This document shows, in pieces, positions 40,571-51,787 of a DNA stretch of 64,000 nucleotides (positions are counted from its first letter, which is position 1; each line of letters opens with the position of its first letter). The translations under genes were made by a program, and so were the position numbers. This DNA comes from Corydoras sp. C115 (Eukaryota > Chordata > Actinopteri > Siluriformes > Callichthyidae): contig JAFMOC010000077.1 of the NCBI GenBank assembly GCA_019802505.1, forward strand, positions 1,127,501 to 1,191,500, in the 5' to 3' direction. The notes under the pieces were generated by a model that saw only the letters and a program-made list of their open reading frames with translations, searched no databases and was not told where the DNA came from.

Positions 40571-43500
40571 TGGTCTCATTAATTACACAATCAAAGACAA
40601 CATCCTGTCTGTTGGACCAAATACCTACAAACCTGCTTAAAGACCTCCTACCAAATATTACAGATCCTTTAATAAACATTACAAATTCATCACTTAAAAT
40701 AGGCACCTGTGTTAACAACCAATGTTCCGATCTTGCTTAAATATGGTGTATCACAAGGGTCAGTTCTGGGTCCACACCTATTTTCCTTATATATGCTTCC
40801 ATTTGGATCATTCATTCATAAACATGGAATTAGTTTCCACTCTTATGCAGATTATACACAGTAATACATTTCAGCTAACCCTAATGATGTTCGTTCAATC
40901 AGTAAGCTTGAGGACTCCATCCAAGATATTAAAATATGGATGTCAATAAACCTACTGCTAAATTCTGATAAAACTGAGTTTCTAATAGTTGGACCCAAGG
41001 ACAAAATTAACAAAGCTTCTAACACTGCGTTAAACCTTGATAACTCTTTAATCAGTCCAAGTTCATCTGTAAAGAATCTCGGTGTCATTATTGAAGCACA
41101 TTAGCAATATTACTAGAATTACATTTTTTCACCTTCATAACATTTTGAAGCTACGAAACATCCTCTCCCTCCAAGATGCAGAAAAACTAATTCATCCTTT
41201 TATTACCTCAAGGTAATAAGACACTTCTGACAGGATGTTCTAATAATCTATACATAAATTACAACTTGTGCAAAATGCTGAAGCTAAAGTTTTAACTAAA
41301 ATTTGAAAATCTGATCATATAAGTTCTGTGTTATTAAAGTTACACTGGTTATCAATTACGTTTCGTATTGAGTACAAAATTTTATTGATGATATAAAATT
41401 CTACATAATCAGGCTCTACAGTATCCGAGTGAGCTGATTCAACTGTATAAGCCAACACGTGAGCTCAGATCTCAAGGTGCTGGTTTACTTTTAGCTCCTA
41501 GAATAAATAAAATTACTGCTGGTGGAAGAGTGTTCTCCCACAAGGCTCCTCAACTTTGGAATAGCCTTCCAGTTACTGGTGATTCTGAATCATTATTAAT
41601 CTTTAAAAGTAGATTAAAAACACATTTATTTAATTTTGCGCTGAAATGATGCTGTTCCTGGGAGCCCTCTCAACTATGTAGAGTCTGCAGTATCTACCTC
41701 TTAGTTATGCTGCTGTAGTCAGTGATGCCACATGTCTCATGCCGCACTGTGTCAATTACTTATTACTTAAATGCTGTGCTTTATTATTAGCTCTAACTGC
41801 CTTTCTCGTCTGTTTCTTTTGAGGTGTGGTCAGTGTCCTGGAGGTGTAGTCAAATTTTCATCCATGGCTCTGCCGAAGCACTGCGGCTATGACAATTACT
41901 GGATGGAACCTGGATATCAATTGGACTGGCAGTCCTGCAGGACCCCCTTAATGGACTTACATATAGTTTTCCAGTTTGTTAAATACAGTCACCTGATCTC
42001 GACACAATCTATACATGGCTGTCCTACACTGTTGATGCTGCCCAGCCGCTCAAGGAGGATGAGTCCCCTACTGAGTCTTGGTCCTCCCAAGGTTTCTTTC
42101 TTAAAATAACAACATGACACTGACACTGTTTTTTCTTGCCATTGTCGCCTCTGCTTGCTCTTTGGGGGTTTAAATGATTTTAACTATGTAAAGCTGCTTT
42201 GTGACAATGTACTGTTGTAAAAAGCGCTCTATAAATAAATTACTTAAACTTAAACTTACTATTACAAATAAAAACAAATATAAAACAATAATATGGAGAG
42301 CTAAACCATAATTACTCACTTGTCTGAGCAGCGCCATGTCATGCATAATGAATGCAATGTAGAACAGAGATGCAAAGCAGTTGACGAAGTTGAACTGAAA
42401 TATATGAGAATTATTTTACCCTTTGAACTTTCACTCTCTATGAAAATGACATTAATAACTCTAAACTTACCACCAAGACCTTAAGTACCAGGTGGTTCTG
42501 AAAGTTGGACTCCAGTCTGTGGTTTTCTAAACATAGAACAGAAAAAATGGCAAATATTTGATTATTTAAAAACACTTTAATTCAACACTTTAATTCAAAA
42601 ATATGTATTATACATTGTGCTAAATTGAAAACAGCTCCACAAATCAGTTATTATTCAAATGAATAAAAAGAAAATGTATTTATTTTTCTACATCCTCAGG
42701 ATGTGGTCACTTTAAGCATTGGAAATGACAATGACTGTCACCTAGTGGAAAGAAGAGGTGATGCAGAAATGACGGAGTTGTGACTTAACAGTTAAGTAAA
42801 AAAACTTTTTGCATCTCTGTATAACATTGATAAAACAACTATGACAACGTTACATAATATAGTAATGTAATTATCATTTTATTTAATGATTAAGAGTTCA
42901 GGATTATAGCAACTGAATAACACACACACACACACATGACATTACCTCTGTGATATCAGTGCATTGTATTAGATCATTAACCAGCAGCTAAGTAATGCTC
43001 ATATCAACTATGGAGATTGCAAAGAAAATCATGGTCATTTTGACTGTGGTATGATTGACAATGCCATACAAGTTTGGGTATTTATATCACTGCTGATCTT
43101 TTGTGGATGTTCCCACCCAGTTATCTCTATATCTTCTTCAGAATGTTGCAATAAACACAAAAAACACAGCACAACAGTGGTAGTGGAATAATGGCCTGGA
43201 TTTATCTGAAAGTAAGACAACATGCAAAAAAAAACAGTCTGTACAACATGCAACATAAAAAGCTTAAGATTGTAATGAGAAAAAAAAGCCCTAGTCAGTA
43301 TTAGTAGTAGTGCATTAGACTAAAAAGTCTACATACATTATCAAACAGTTTATCAAAGCATTGCTGTGTTTAGAACAGCATGTTAACATGCTTGTTTATT
43401 TAGGACAAACTGTACAAACTCATCCCAGGAGTATACTCTTCTGTTTTCTTACCCCAGTGTGTGAGAAATTCAGCTGCGTAGCGATACAGTAAGTTCATCA

Positions 43501-46500
43501 TTTCAATGACTACAGCATAGATGATACTTGGGACGAACAGCAGTAAACTTGTCCAGAGGTTTTGGTCTTCATTATAAATACTTATTGCCCAATGCTCCAT
43601 ACTAAAGTAGATCATCATCACATAGAGAGAAAGGTACAGGCAGAGTAGCACAAAGGGAACTGACACCAGATATATCCTCATCTGCCGTCTGTGGGAAACA
43701 GCATAACTACAATTATAATTATATTCAGTATATTCAGAATATTTGGATATTTCAATTACGATTAAAATATTCAAATATCAGACAATGAAAAGAAGATTTG
43801 TTGCTGTTTATAATGTTCAGTAATTTAAAACAAGAGTTTTTGGTCTTTAAATATGATTGGCTGAATTGCCATTTGGATCCATAATATACACACTCCTACT
43901 TCCTACTACTTTAATAGTTTACAATAATTGAACTTTTTTGTGAGAGGACAGAACCGGATTGTATTTCAGTTTTATTGTGCAGTAAAGAATGTGAAGGGCT
44001 ACTATGTGGTTTCAGCAGATTACCTGTGGCACTAAACAGTATCTCATGTCCAACAGCAATGGTAAATGCTACACTTTAGTGTGCAAAAAGGTTTGTTGTA
44101 GATAAAATAAGTACGTTCATGAAACTCTGGTACATTTCATTTTTGATTCAGTCATTTTATAACACCAAATTTTAGCAGTGTTCCCTGATTTCATCATGGT
44201 TTTAGCTTTAATTTACCTTATAACATTATTACTTATTATTTTATATCTCAATTATTTAGATGTGTGAAAATTATTTAGTAATAATAAAGGCATTAAAGGC
44301 AGGACCCTAGTTTTTACTTTGTTAATTTTTTCGAGCAGATGGCATTTTTAAACTTAAAACATTGCTTTCTAAACAGGGATATTAGTCTTCATACTTTAAG
44401 GTACATTTAAAGAAATATTTTACATACTGACAAATACATACTTTGTATTAGAATATGTTGGCTCTTCACGGCCGGTCACTGGATTAAGGCCCAAAATCCC
44501 ATGGAATTCCGGTCTTGGTTCCTCAAAGGCTTTTTTGCGGCTCAGTGTTCCCCATCCATAGGCTAGTTGAGCACTACACCTTTTCCACACCTCCAAGAAC
44601 ACAGTGGACCACACCAGGTTGAATATAGCAAACATGACATATTTATCATAGTCCTCCCAAGCAAAGACGTAGTAAGGTATTCCAATAAAAGCCATAGGCA
44701 TCAAGGCAAATGTGAAATACTCCAAAAAACCAAAGTACAGTGCTAGGGCCTCTCCAAAGTAATGTCTGATATCATCTGCATGATTGAAAACAAAAAAATG
44801 AGAAAGAGATTATTCAAATATGTATAGTACAACTGGGAACAGTTCTTCAGTTAAATAGGTATATGAGGTTAAGGTGCTTATGTGTATTAAAAAACATAAT
44901 ATGTTCTGTAAATACAACAGTTACTAATCAGATGGCACAATAACTATCCATTAAATTTCATATTGAACTATTTTTGACTGGAACTGATCCAAAATGAAGG
45001 CTCTGCTATAACAGGTGAGGTGTCAGGTTTAAAGTTCATCAAGTTCAACAAGTTCAAACTCAAACACTGACTCACCCAGAGGCTGGAAGGACAATTTGGT
45101 CTTCTTGTACCAGGACGAAGAGAGTCGCTTTAACTCTTCTTTACCATGAAGAGGAAAATACTGGACTAGAATGCCTTTGGACTGCAACCTACGAACTAGA
45201 ATTTATCAAACTATGTTTAAGACCCAAGTAAAGAAAGAAAAATAACTGTTTTGATAGACTAATGCATCTGTTAACTTGATATTTTGCAAAACAATTAAAA
45301 CCATAAAGATATATATATTATAGAAAAATATTAGTTTAACTTACAGCTAAAATTTCTTTTTTTCAAACTGAACCCTTAAATGTAAAATTTGTATTGCAAT
45401 TTTTATAAAGCACATAAAAAAGTGTTAATATTTTTTTTATTAATATCAGCCATAAAATAATAATAATATTAATAATATTTATACTGCTATTAGTACTACT
45501 AATAATAATATAGTTATCATTATCATCACTATAATTTGCAATAACAGCATGGGATTGTGTTGGGACTGTTCGATATATTGTTTTAGAATCAACTGTGCAT
45601 TGTCCATATGTGCAATCGCATGTGACAAATCACAGGAATTCATTAAATTGTTTGAATCACTAGTACAGTATTGTTGAAAGTAATTTTTTCATCACACATC
45701 TTTACCTAAAGTTTTTATTTTTTAATAATGATATCTTTTTTAGTTTTTTCAAATGAAAAGTTATATTCCCTGCTTCAAGGATTTTAGCTTTAAGGACCTT
45801 TTCTAGCCTTCATCTTAAGTGCTGCCTCTGAGCTGTGCCCGATTGTAAATCTTAGGTGGTGGATTATGCAAAGCTGAGTGATGGGAGAGTGATGTTCTTT
45901 ACATTTGTGGATAATGGCCCCAGTGGTGCTTATAGAAACACTTAGCAATTATGAGATTCATCCAGCAATGCCATTAGTATGTTCCTCACTAATCTTGTTA
46001 CAAAAGTCCTTAAAAGAAATATGGTCTCTACCAACCAAGAGATCAATTTCACCTCTTCATTGAATACATATTAGATGTGCTTTAGATTTATTATGTTGTT
46101 ATATTATCAGTTTAAAACAGACTATTAATAAATATTCCTTAATATTTTGAAAGTCACAAATATAATTCATAATTTTGACAGGTAACTTACTGATTGACTT
46201 TCCAGGATAGAGTTTAAGTTTGGGGTATCCAGGCACATGGGCTTCATCCTTTGCCCTCAGGGTGTCCAGTTCATGTTTAATAATGTACTGACATTCTGCA
46301 ACACTGAGGAAGTCATCACCATCCCCTGACACAAAAGGACAAAGCAGCATTAAAGGGCAATGTTTGTCATTAAAACAAATTTTGGTCCTTCTAATGAATA
46401 ATTTTATGTTCATAAATGCTCTGTTAGAACTGCCTTGCTCTGCTAAAAAGGATCTCACCAGAATCTTGAGGAGACTAAAAATTTCATAGGGGGCTAATAA

Positions 46501-48167
46501 TAGTCCTCAACTGTATATATATATATATGGATGTTTATGCATGTTTCTATCAAGACGTGGAACCGTTAATTACAAAAAAAATTCCAAGTTAATTTTTGTA
46601 GCTTTATATTAATGCATCATGGTTTAATATTACATTACATTATCTTTACCTTGGAAATCTTGAAAACTCTCTCGGTTGGCATAAGTAAATCCTCGCATAG
46701 TGCCATCATGGAACTCCTTAAAAAGCCCCACATCTTCTGCTCCAATGAGAAGCCTCAGCCGTGTTGCACCCACAAAGAAAATATTAGGGTTAGCTTTCTG
46801 TTTGTCCTGCATCAGTTGCTCGACCAGGAGCTCAGCTCCTAAATAAAACAAAAGAACAATCCCATACAACAATAAAATAGTGATAAGTGAAACTGACATT
46901 AAATAAAGATGTATAATGATTTTAGTCCATCAGTCAGAACACACGAATAATATAAACCAGCAAACCAGGGTTTTAAACAAAAACATTATGAATCAGTTAT
47001 TTAGGGCTGTTATTTAAATTTATGTTGTATTAGTGTCAATTAATGACTAGAATTAAACTCACATGGATTTAGAGATACTGGCGGAATAATACTGCAAACA
47101 TAACTATGTAACTGTTAATACAAATAAAGCTAGAATTAAGGTTTAAAACAACCCTTTGTTAAATACCTGATTTTGTTTGAACAATCATGGCATTCTGTAA
47201 TCTGTTACTCCTTTATAATAAAGAACTGTTATGATACTATAAAAATAAGGGTAATTTTTTGCTTTTCTGTTTTCTGTTTTTTTCTTACACAGAAATTATT
47301 AATATTCCTTACATGTATGTGATTATAAAAGTAGTGGCAATCGTTATTTTCATCAAGCACAGACAGACACAAGCAAAATAATCTAATTTTAAAACGTAAC
47401 TAAAAAGTCAAGCAAATATATGTTTAGTCTTTAAATTGTAGAATAAACTGGTTAAACTCTGCCTTTTTATCAACATTAAACAAATCTAGTTTAAGATGAG
47501 AATACTAGTTGCTGGCTGAGTAGCTTTTTCTCACTGCTTTGTCAACTTAGAAGCACAGATACAGATAAAAAAAAAAAAGTTATAAAAACTTTTCATGATG
47601 CTGAAATTCATTCATTCATTATCTTCCGCTTTATCCTATATTAGGGTCGGGGGGGGGGGGGTTCCCCATGCCCATCCAGGGAGAACGTTTCGGGCACTGG
47701 GCAGATACACCCAGGACAGGGCGCCAATCTATCGCTGGGCACACACTCATACACAGACACGCACACAAACACACTCTACATTGGGCAATTTGGAGAACTC
47801 AATTGACTTGATCCATGTTTTTGGACTGTGGGAGGAAACCGGAGAACCTGGAGGAAACCCACGCGGACACAGGGAGAACATGGAAACTCCACCCAGAAGG
47901 GAATTCAAACCGGGAATCCCTAGTGCTGAGAGGCGAACGTGCTAACCACTAAGCCACCTGATGCTGAAATATTTCTCTAAAATGTTCAGTTAACCTCGAG
48001 CCACTTTATGCTGTAGCTAGAATCTTACCTCCATTCTGCTGCTTGTCTCTTATTCTGTTTTGTAACCAAGTGATGGCCTCTGTTTTGGTGTCCTCTGCCA
48101 GTTCCAGCACCACCAGGGGGACAAACGAAGAACCATAACTGTCAGAGACTGACAAGCTGCTTTGCAT
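26113..48167 (-). CDS. ANO10: ANO10 (TMEM16K), anoctamin-10, complete coding region in 13 exons
   Basis: Thirteen minus-strand exons join with matching phases to 648 residues: 48167-48029, 46838-46650, 46325-46191, 45195-45076, 44775-44442, 43688-43453, 42526-42471, 42394-42320, 39653-39471, 39218-39027, 38337-38209, 30928-30812 and 26154-26113. All have GT donors and AG acceptors. Recognised blocks include SSFVPLVVLELAED at the cytosolic N-terminus, AECQYIIKHELDTLRAKDE, FLEYFTFALMPMAFIGIPYY and RQMRIYLVSVPF (membrane helices), LATLLITSQILNQVMEAFLP, and YVSLFSCVYPLAALLVVLNN with Glu526 and Asp530. These last two sit where TMEM16 proteins keep acidic calcium-site residues in helix 8. The family has ten membrane helices; ANO10 is reported as an endoplasmic reticulum lipid scramblase, and loss in people causes a recessive ataxia. 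Length fits (about 660 in human). The last exon is the least certain. Confidence 0.96.
26155..30811 (-). other. ANO10: ANO10 intron 12
   Basis: AT-rich intron of about 4.7 kb. A broken main-family SINE fragment sits at 26729-26796, with a G run at 26743-26753. I saw no exon-like open frames, no long microsatellite and no other clear element. Confidence 0.6.
26729..26796 (-). mobile_element. small SINE remnant, main family
   Basis: CATTCATTATCTG, a G run, then GGAACGTTTCAGGC...GGGCGCCAAGCTATCGCTGG are collapsed pieces of the SINE 3' half with most of the body deleted. Confidence 0.6.
30812..30928 (-). CDS. ANO10: ANO10 coding exon 12
   Basis: Acceptor CATATGCAG, donor GTAAGC. Encodes HVLLAFKFILAFIIPDVPKQ followed by LAKLEFESLEALKKK: the last membrane helix and the start of the C-terminal tail. 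39 codons, phase 0 at both ends. Confidence 0.95.
35767..36027 (+). mobile_element. tRNA-derived SINE, main family, old divergent copy
   Basis: Diverged and shortened copy with box A relic GTGTAGTGGTTAACATG and weak box B GGTTAGAATACC. Its 14-bp target duplication AATAAAAACTACCA (35753-35766 and 36028-36041) is nevertheless perfect. Confidence 0.85.
36215..36664. mobile_element. non-autonomous hAT-type element, family 1, copy B
   Basis: Starts TAGGGGTG and ends CACCCCTA (8-bp inverted ends). Flanked by CTTTTTAT (36207-36214) and CTTTTTAC (36665-36672), a 7-of-8 target duplication. Sequence closely follows copy A at 22211-22610 apart from an internal block near 36376-36468 missing from A. Confidence 0.85.
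36802..36880. repeat. fragment of dispersed fish repeat
   Basis: TTTACACCAGAAACCCTCCT...CAGCTTTGGGACCCGTGCAC resembles the tail of a widespread fish repeat (GGATGCCCTTCCTG, GGGACCGGCACTG). Probably related to 13300-13425. Confidence 0.4.
37437..37771 (+). mobile_element. tRNA-derived SINE, main family, subfamily B
   Basis: Near full-length plus-strand copy with intact box B GGTTCGAATCC. It has the B states GAATTCTCA, GTCTATCT and AATAGAGG. The 3' tetranucleotide tail is nearly absent, and no clear target duplication was found. Confidence 0.85.
38209..38337 (-). CDS. ANO10: ANO10 coding exon 11
   Basis: Acceptor CACCTTCAG, donor GTAAAC. Encodes LAFETMSAIAVVTNCALIGL and on to ILTIVAAE. 43 codons, phase 0. 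Confidence 0.96.
39027..39218 (-). CDS. ANO10: ANO10 coding exon 10
   Basis: Acceptor CATCATCAG, donor GTAAGG. Encodes GTFDDYLEQFLLFGYVSLFS, the helix with VVLNNVTEVYSDALKM (Glu526, Asp530) and FKRPFPEPAADIGVWQ. 64 codons, phase 0. Confidence 0.97.
39471..39653 (-). CDS. ANO10: ANO10 coding exon 9
   Basis: Acceptor TTTGTCACAG, donor GTGAGT. Encodes SLATLLITSQILNQVMEAFL, a basic loop (RRRNKKVHKRVR) and EQVYLERDMNTYL. 61 codons, phase 0. Confidence 0.97.
39863..40211 (-). mobile_element. tRNA-derived SINE, main family, subfamily B
   Basis: Minus-strand copy in ANO10 intron 8, flanked by a 12-bp duplication TATCACTAATTA (39851-39862 and 40212-40223). GAATTCTCA and GTCTATCT states; the third diagnostic site reads AATAGTGG. 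Confidence 0.9.
40530..40566 (+). repeat. poly-A run, 37 bases
   Basis: Uninterrupted A run directly before the LINE fragment at 40567; it may be the tail of another insertion. Confidence 0.95.
40567..42245 (+). mobile_element. L2-like LINE, 3' part, frameshifted
   Basis: Reading across frames: QGSVLGP (about 40755), SFHSYADDTQIYISA (about 40837), MSINLLLNSDKTEFLIVGP (about 40938-40996) and VKNLGVIIEAH, then stop codons and frameshifts through the C-terminal part (ECSPTRLLNFG near 41530). The 3' UTR includes AAAGCTGCTTTGTGACAATG and ends AAGCGCTCTATAAATAAATT with a TTAAAC-type tail. It is an old 5'-truncated copy inside ANO10 intron 8. The clade name is from memory of similar fish LINEs and may be CR1/Rex-like instead. 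Confidence 0.8.
42320..42394 (-). CDS. ANO10: ANO10 coding exon 8
   Basis: Acceptor TATATTTCAG, donor GTGAGT. Encodes FNFVNCFASLFYIAFIMHDM then ALLRQ. 25 codons, phase 0 both sides. Confidence 0.96.
42471..42526 (-). CDS. ANO10: ANO10 coding exon 7
   Basis: Acceptor CTATGTTTAG, donor GTAAGT. Completes Glu then NHRLESNFQNHLVLKVLV. 56 bases; too small for a stand-alone open frame but phases fit both neighbours. Confidence 0.95.
43453..43688 (-). CDS. ANO10: ANO10 coding exon 6
   Basis: Acceptor TTCCCACAG, donor GTAAGA. Encodes RQMRIYLVSVPFVLLCLYLS, FSMEHWAIS, LLLFVPSIIYAVVIEMMNLL and YRYAAEFLTHW. Two to three membrane helices. Confidence 0.97.
44442..44775 (-). CDS. ANO10: ANO10 coding exon 5
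   Basis: Acceptor CAATCATGCAG, donor GTATGT. Encodes DIRHYFGEALALYFGFLEYF, IPYYVFAWEDYDKYVMFA, STVFLEVWKR and FEEPRPEFHGILGLNPVTGR: the first membrane helices and the first loop. 334 bases, the largest coding exon of the gene. Confidence 0.97.
45076..45195 (-). CDS. ANO10: ANO10 coding exon 4
   Basis: Acceptor AATTCTAG, donor GTGAGT. Encodes RRLQSKGILVQYFPLHGKEE then LKRLSSSWYKKTKLSFQPL, end of the cytosolic N-terminal domain. 120 bases. Confidence 0.95.
46191..46325 (-). CDS. ANO10: ANO10 coding exon 3
   Basis: Acceptor TTTTGTGTCAG, donor GTAAGT. Encodes DGDDFLSVAECQYIIKHELD and YPKLKLYPGKSI. 135 bases; both split codons (Gly before, Ile after) are completed correctly by the neighbours. 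Confidence 0.96.
46650..46838 (-). CDS. ANO10: ANO10 coding exon 2
   Basis: Acceptor TTTTATTTAG, donor GTAAAG. Encodes AELLVEQLMQDKQKANPNIF then FVGATRLRLLIGAEDVGLFK and TMRGFTYANRESFQDFQ. 189 bases. Confidence 0.96.
47608..47958 (-). mobile_element. tRNA-derived SINE, main family, subfamily A
   Basis: In the intron between ANO10 coding exons 1 and 2, flanked by a perfect 12-bp duplication TGATGCTGAAAT (47596-47607 and 47959-47970). A-type diagnostic states. A G run (47650-47661) sits in the 3' half. Confidence 0.9.
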
Positions 48168-48179
48168 TTTCCCTGATCC
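48029..48179 (-). CDS. ANO10: ANO10 coding exon 1 with start codon
   Basis: The start codon at 48167-48165 opens MQSSLSVSDSYGSSFVPLVV, aligning residue for residue with the known ANO10 N-terminus. An AG acceptor (TCTTTCACAG) lies just 12 bases upstream, so 48179-48168 is 5' UTR joined to a non-coding exon further right on the map. Donor GTAAGA. The start has A at -3. Confidence 0.93.
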
Positions 48180-49733
48180 CTGTGAAAGATACAGACAGGA
48201 GGCCATACGGCATAAATACTCATGAATAAAACAGACACAAGAGAAAGCACTAGACGAGTATTTTCTGAAGCACCACAAATGTCTAGTAATGCACTTCAGT
48301 TTATTTAACACAGATGGATTTTGTGAGCTGCATCACGGGCCTTTTCTTAGTAATAGCTGTAATTGTCTATTGTACATGCACTCAGTCAGCTTTTCGAATT
48401 TGTATGTTGTGGTTATTGGCTTTAGCCCTACTATTGTAACTGCACAATTAAATCAGATAAATTGATAAAAAGGCAGTGCTGCAATTATATACTCACATAT
48501 GCATTGATAGCTATTCTAATGTTTAAGGACTTTTAGGACTCTTTAGACATTGTGAATCTCACTACTGCCCTGTAAACTTTCCTTTGAAACTCAATGGTTT
48601 CTACTATATTATCCATTACTTTGTACACTGGACATCAAGTATATAAATTATTTTTTTCAACGTAATCCCTCGCAACACTGTTTTACTTTTGACTAACTTG
48701 TATTCTTTTCTTTTCACTGCAAAGCATTTCATAATAATTGTGAGTAAACAGTTACACCATACAAAATGGCCAATTTAGTGTTTTTGTAAGGAAGTTACAG
48801 ACATCCATTGTGCAAATCATGCCATATGAAATCATTGTGCAAGTAACTCTACACAGCGAAATAAAGAACCGCTCTCTGGTTTCATTATTGCACCACTATA
48901 CCACCCTTCAAAAACAAATTTTTAATACTGAAAATTTTACTCTTTCATTATATGATTAGCAGTGTTCAGTTAGATCAATGTCTTAACCATCAGCTGCTTA
49001 CTTAAGTCTAGTGATCGACCGATTGACCTGCCGGCCGATTAATCGGGCCGATTTTTGGCATTTTTAGATAATCAGCATCGGCCGATATATGAGCGATATT
49101 TAAACAATGCCTACATGCAACGCTGTGGGCAGCTCCGTCATTCTGGCGTCGTCACTTGATCTAACTTTTGCTTAGAGTTCTTCCGGCAGAACGTCAGTCA
49201 ATGCTCAAAGAATATGGATTGTTGGTGTGTTGAAACTGCTCTACGCCTCATGAGATAAAACAGTCTCTCTTTCAACTCTCAGTATTTGTTACTGGCTGCT
49301 ATTTGTAATGTATAAAGTGTTTACTGTCTGCATAATTAGAGCGATTATGTTATTTAAAGAGAAAATGCCAATAGTTTTATTTGGAACTGTAACCTTAGCA
49401 ACCACTTGAACAGCTAAACTGGCCAACTAATACTAATTAGCACTAGCTAATGCTATAATGTTCCTGGATGCTATTTGTAACACATACATTGTCTACTGTT
49501 TGTATAATTAGGGCGATTTCGCTGGCTAGCTAACGCTATATTTCGCTAGCACTAACTGAGGCTAGCTTACAGGCAGTGTTGTACCAGTTCACAGCTTTTC
49601 TGAACTACTTCATGTTCAGTTCATTCATACATGCTCAAAGTGAACATTTCATGTTCAAAGTTCACTATTTTAATTCTGAACTAGTTCAAGTTCAGTTCAT
49701 TCATACGTGCTCAAAGTGAACATTTTATTTGAA

Positions 49734-50132
49734 CTGACCAAGATGGCGCCGGTGAGGTCGGCTGCCGTCACGACTTCTCCAACTGCGATTCGGACCCTGA
49801 ACCATGACTAAACGGACATAATCCCACCCACAACACCTTCATAACTAAAACAACTTTTAACCCTGCACTGCATTATTTGCACATAAAAGCACAACTCACT
49901 TTAACTTTTAACTTATAAGACCATTTCAGTTCATATCTGTTGTACAGTTCTCCTATTTTCAAAATTTTGTGTAAATACATAGTTAAATTTTGTTTTATTT
50001 TTATCTTATCTTTATTCTATTTTTTTTATCCTCTTAAATTTAAACTTTATGTGGAGAAGTCAGAATTTCACTGCTGGCTGTACAATGTATATCTACGTAT
50101 GTGACAAATAAACCTGATTCTGATTCTGATGT
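49734..50132 (+). mobile_element. short LINE-like insert nested in the hAT-type element
   Basis: Begins with CAAGATGGCGCCGGTGAGG, which looks like a LINE 5' end, and ends with GACAAATAAACCTGATTCTG ATTCTGAT, which looks like a LINE 3' tail. Only about 400 bases separate the two and no reverse transcriptase is present, so it appears to be a strongly internally deleted or parasitic copy. It splits a GTTCAAAGT/GAACTAGTTC repeat. Confidence 0.6.
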
Positions 50133-50492
50133 TCAAAGTCCACTATATTAATTCTGAACTAGTTCAAAGTTCAGTTCATTTAAGTTTTTTCTTGAGATAT
50201 TCAAATAAGTACTTTTTTTTCACACTACAAACTACAATATTTGTTAATATTTTATTTATTTATCTAAATTAGCTAAATTGGCTAATTAGTTCAAAAAGTT
50301 AATTGAATGTTTGTGCAATGTTCATCAATAAATGTTCATTCTAAAAAGATGCTGCTATCTGCTTATGTTTAGGTACACTGAAACTTTAATTAATAATGTG
50401 TAATTTAAAGTTGTATGTTTTTAAAATTGCTCTCTGTATTACAAAAGGTAGAGTAGACAGTGATAAACTGTCTGATTACTTTTGTGTCTTGT

Positions 50493-50494
<2 letters not shown>

Positions 50495-50524
<30 letters not shown>
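50495..50524 (+). repeat. (ATT)n microsatellite
   Basis: About ten ATT units near the right end of the family-2 hAT-type element. Confidence 0.9.
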
Positions 50525-51425
50525 GTACTTTATTAGTTGCAATATCGGCTTTATATATTGGCCATCAGGCACTTCTGTTGTCTAAATATCGGCATCGGCC
50601 ATTAAAAAACCCATATCGGTCGATCACTACTTAAGTCCATAGTTAAATTAACATTTATTCAATTTTGGTTGATCTAACCATGCAGAATTTTAGTCAGCAT
50701 TTGCTGTCTATAAGTTGGCACCATATTAATAAAATATAGCTTGTGTGTACAGACCAGGATGGTGTAGGTGGAGATACTGGTGTGAATGTTTATGTGACAC
50801 AATTTAATTTTCATCCATATATCCTCCTGGGAACCAACACATAGACCTGCATCCTCTGTAATGGACATTTGTTTTACATACATAACTATTTATATTTTTG
50901 AGCTACTCTATAAATTCATCCTGGGCTTTACAATGATATGAAATATGATTGGTTTTCATATTTTCCATTGCAAGCAAAGAGCATTCCGGTTCATTTTCAT
51001 TATTTAAGTTTAGGTCACCTTTCATACTTGATTGGATTGTTAGTACGAGTGAACTTGTTATGGCTCTTTTAATATAAAAGTGATCTTTTTGTCTAATTCA
51101 ATGGACATGTTGTAAATTTGAAATACAAAATTTTAAATCTAAAATCTAAACTGGTAAGTTGTTTATTTTACCCTCAATAGTTAGGAAATCTCGACAAAAA
51201 AAATTATTGAATGACACTTTTATTACTTTGTTCTCAGGAGGATACCAAACAATCAATCACAGCTTGAATGCAAAAATATTGGAATACTTGTGAGTGACTC
51301 TCTGCACTGTCATTACAAATGTGATTTTAAACTGTTTACATGTTCATAATAAATTTTCTAATGATGCCTTGTCTACAAATTAAAACCCATTAAAACATAT
51401 TATAACGTATGATTTGAAGGCTTAA

Positions 51426-51785
51426 GGGGGAGGCACGGTGGCGTTGTGGTTCGCACATTGGCCTTTCAGTGCTGGAGATTCCAGGTTTGAATCCCAATCT
51501 GGGTGGAGTTTCCATGTACTCCCCGTGTCCGCACGGGTTTTCTCCGGGTTCTTTGGTATCCTTCCACAATACAAATACATGGATCAAGGTAAACTGAATG
51601 CTCCAAATTGCCTCATATGGAGTGGGTTTGTGTCTGTGTGAGTGAGTTTGTGAGGTGCCCAGCGATTGGCACCCTATCCTGGGTTTATCTACCCAGCACC
51701 CAAAACAGTATCCAATGGCTGGTCATGGCGTACCCCGCCAGCGTCGCTACTAGAGGATGAAGTGGAAGATAATGGATGGACGGAT
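51426..51785 (+). mobile_element. tRNA-derived SINE, main family, divergent copy
   Basis: Diverged plus-strand copy (box A relic GGCGTTGTGGTTCGCACATT, box B GGTTTGAATCC) ending GATGGACGGATGG. GGCTTAAG before and GACTTAAG after may be a decayed target duplication. Confidence 0.75.
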
Positions 51786-51787
51786 GG

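Larger units (their letters stand above)
49009..50629. mobile_element. hAT-type DNA element, family 2, with perfect ends
   Basis: Perfect 15-bp terminal inverted repeats (TAGTGATCGACCGAT ... ATCGGTCGATCACTA) and a perfect 8-bp target duplication CTTAAGTC (49001-49008 and 50630-50637). No transposase frame is visible, so it is non-autonomous. Inside are GAACTAGTTCA-containing repeats (about 49599-49730 and 50150-50180) interrupted by a retro-like insert (49734-50132), and an (ATT)n run near 50495-50524. Confidence 0.9.
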
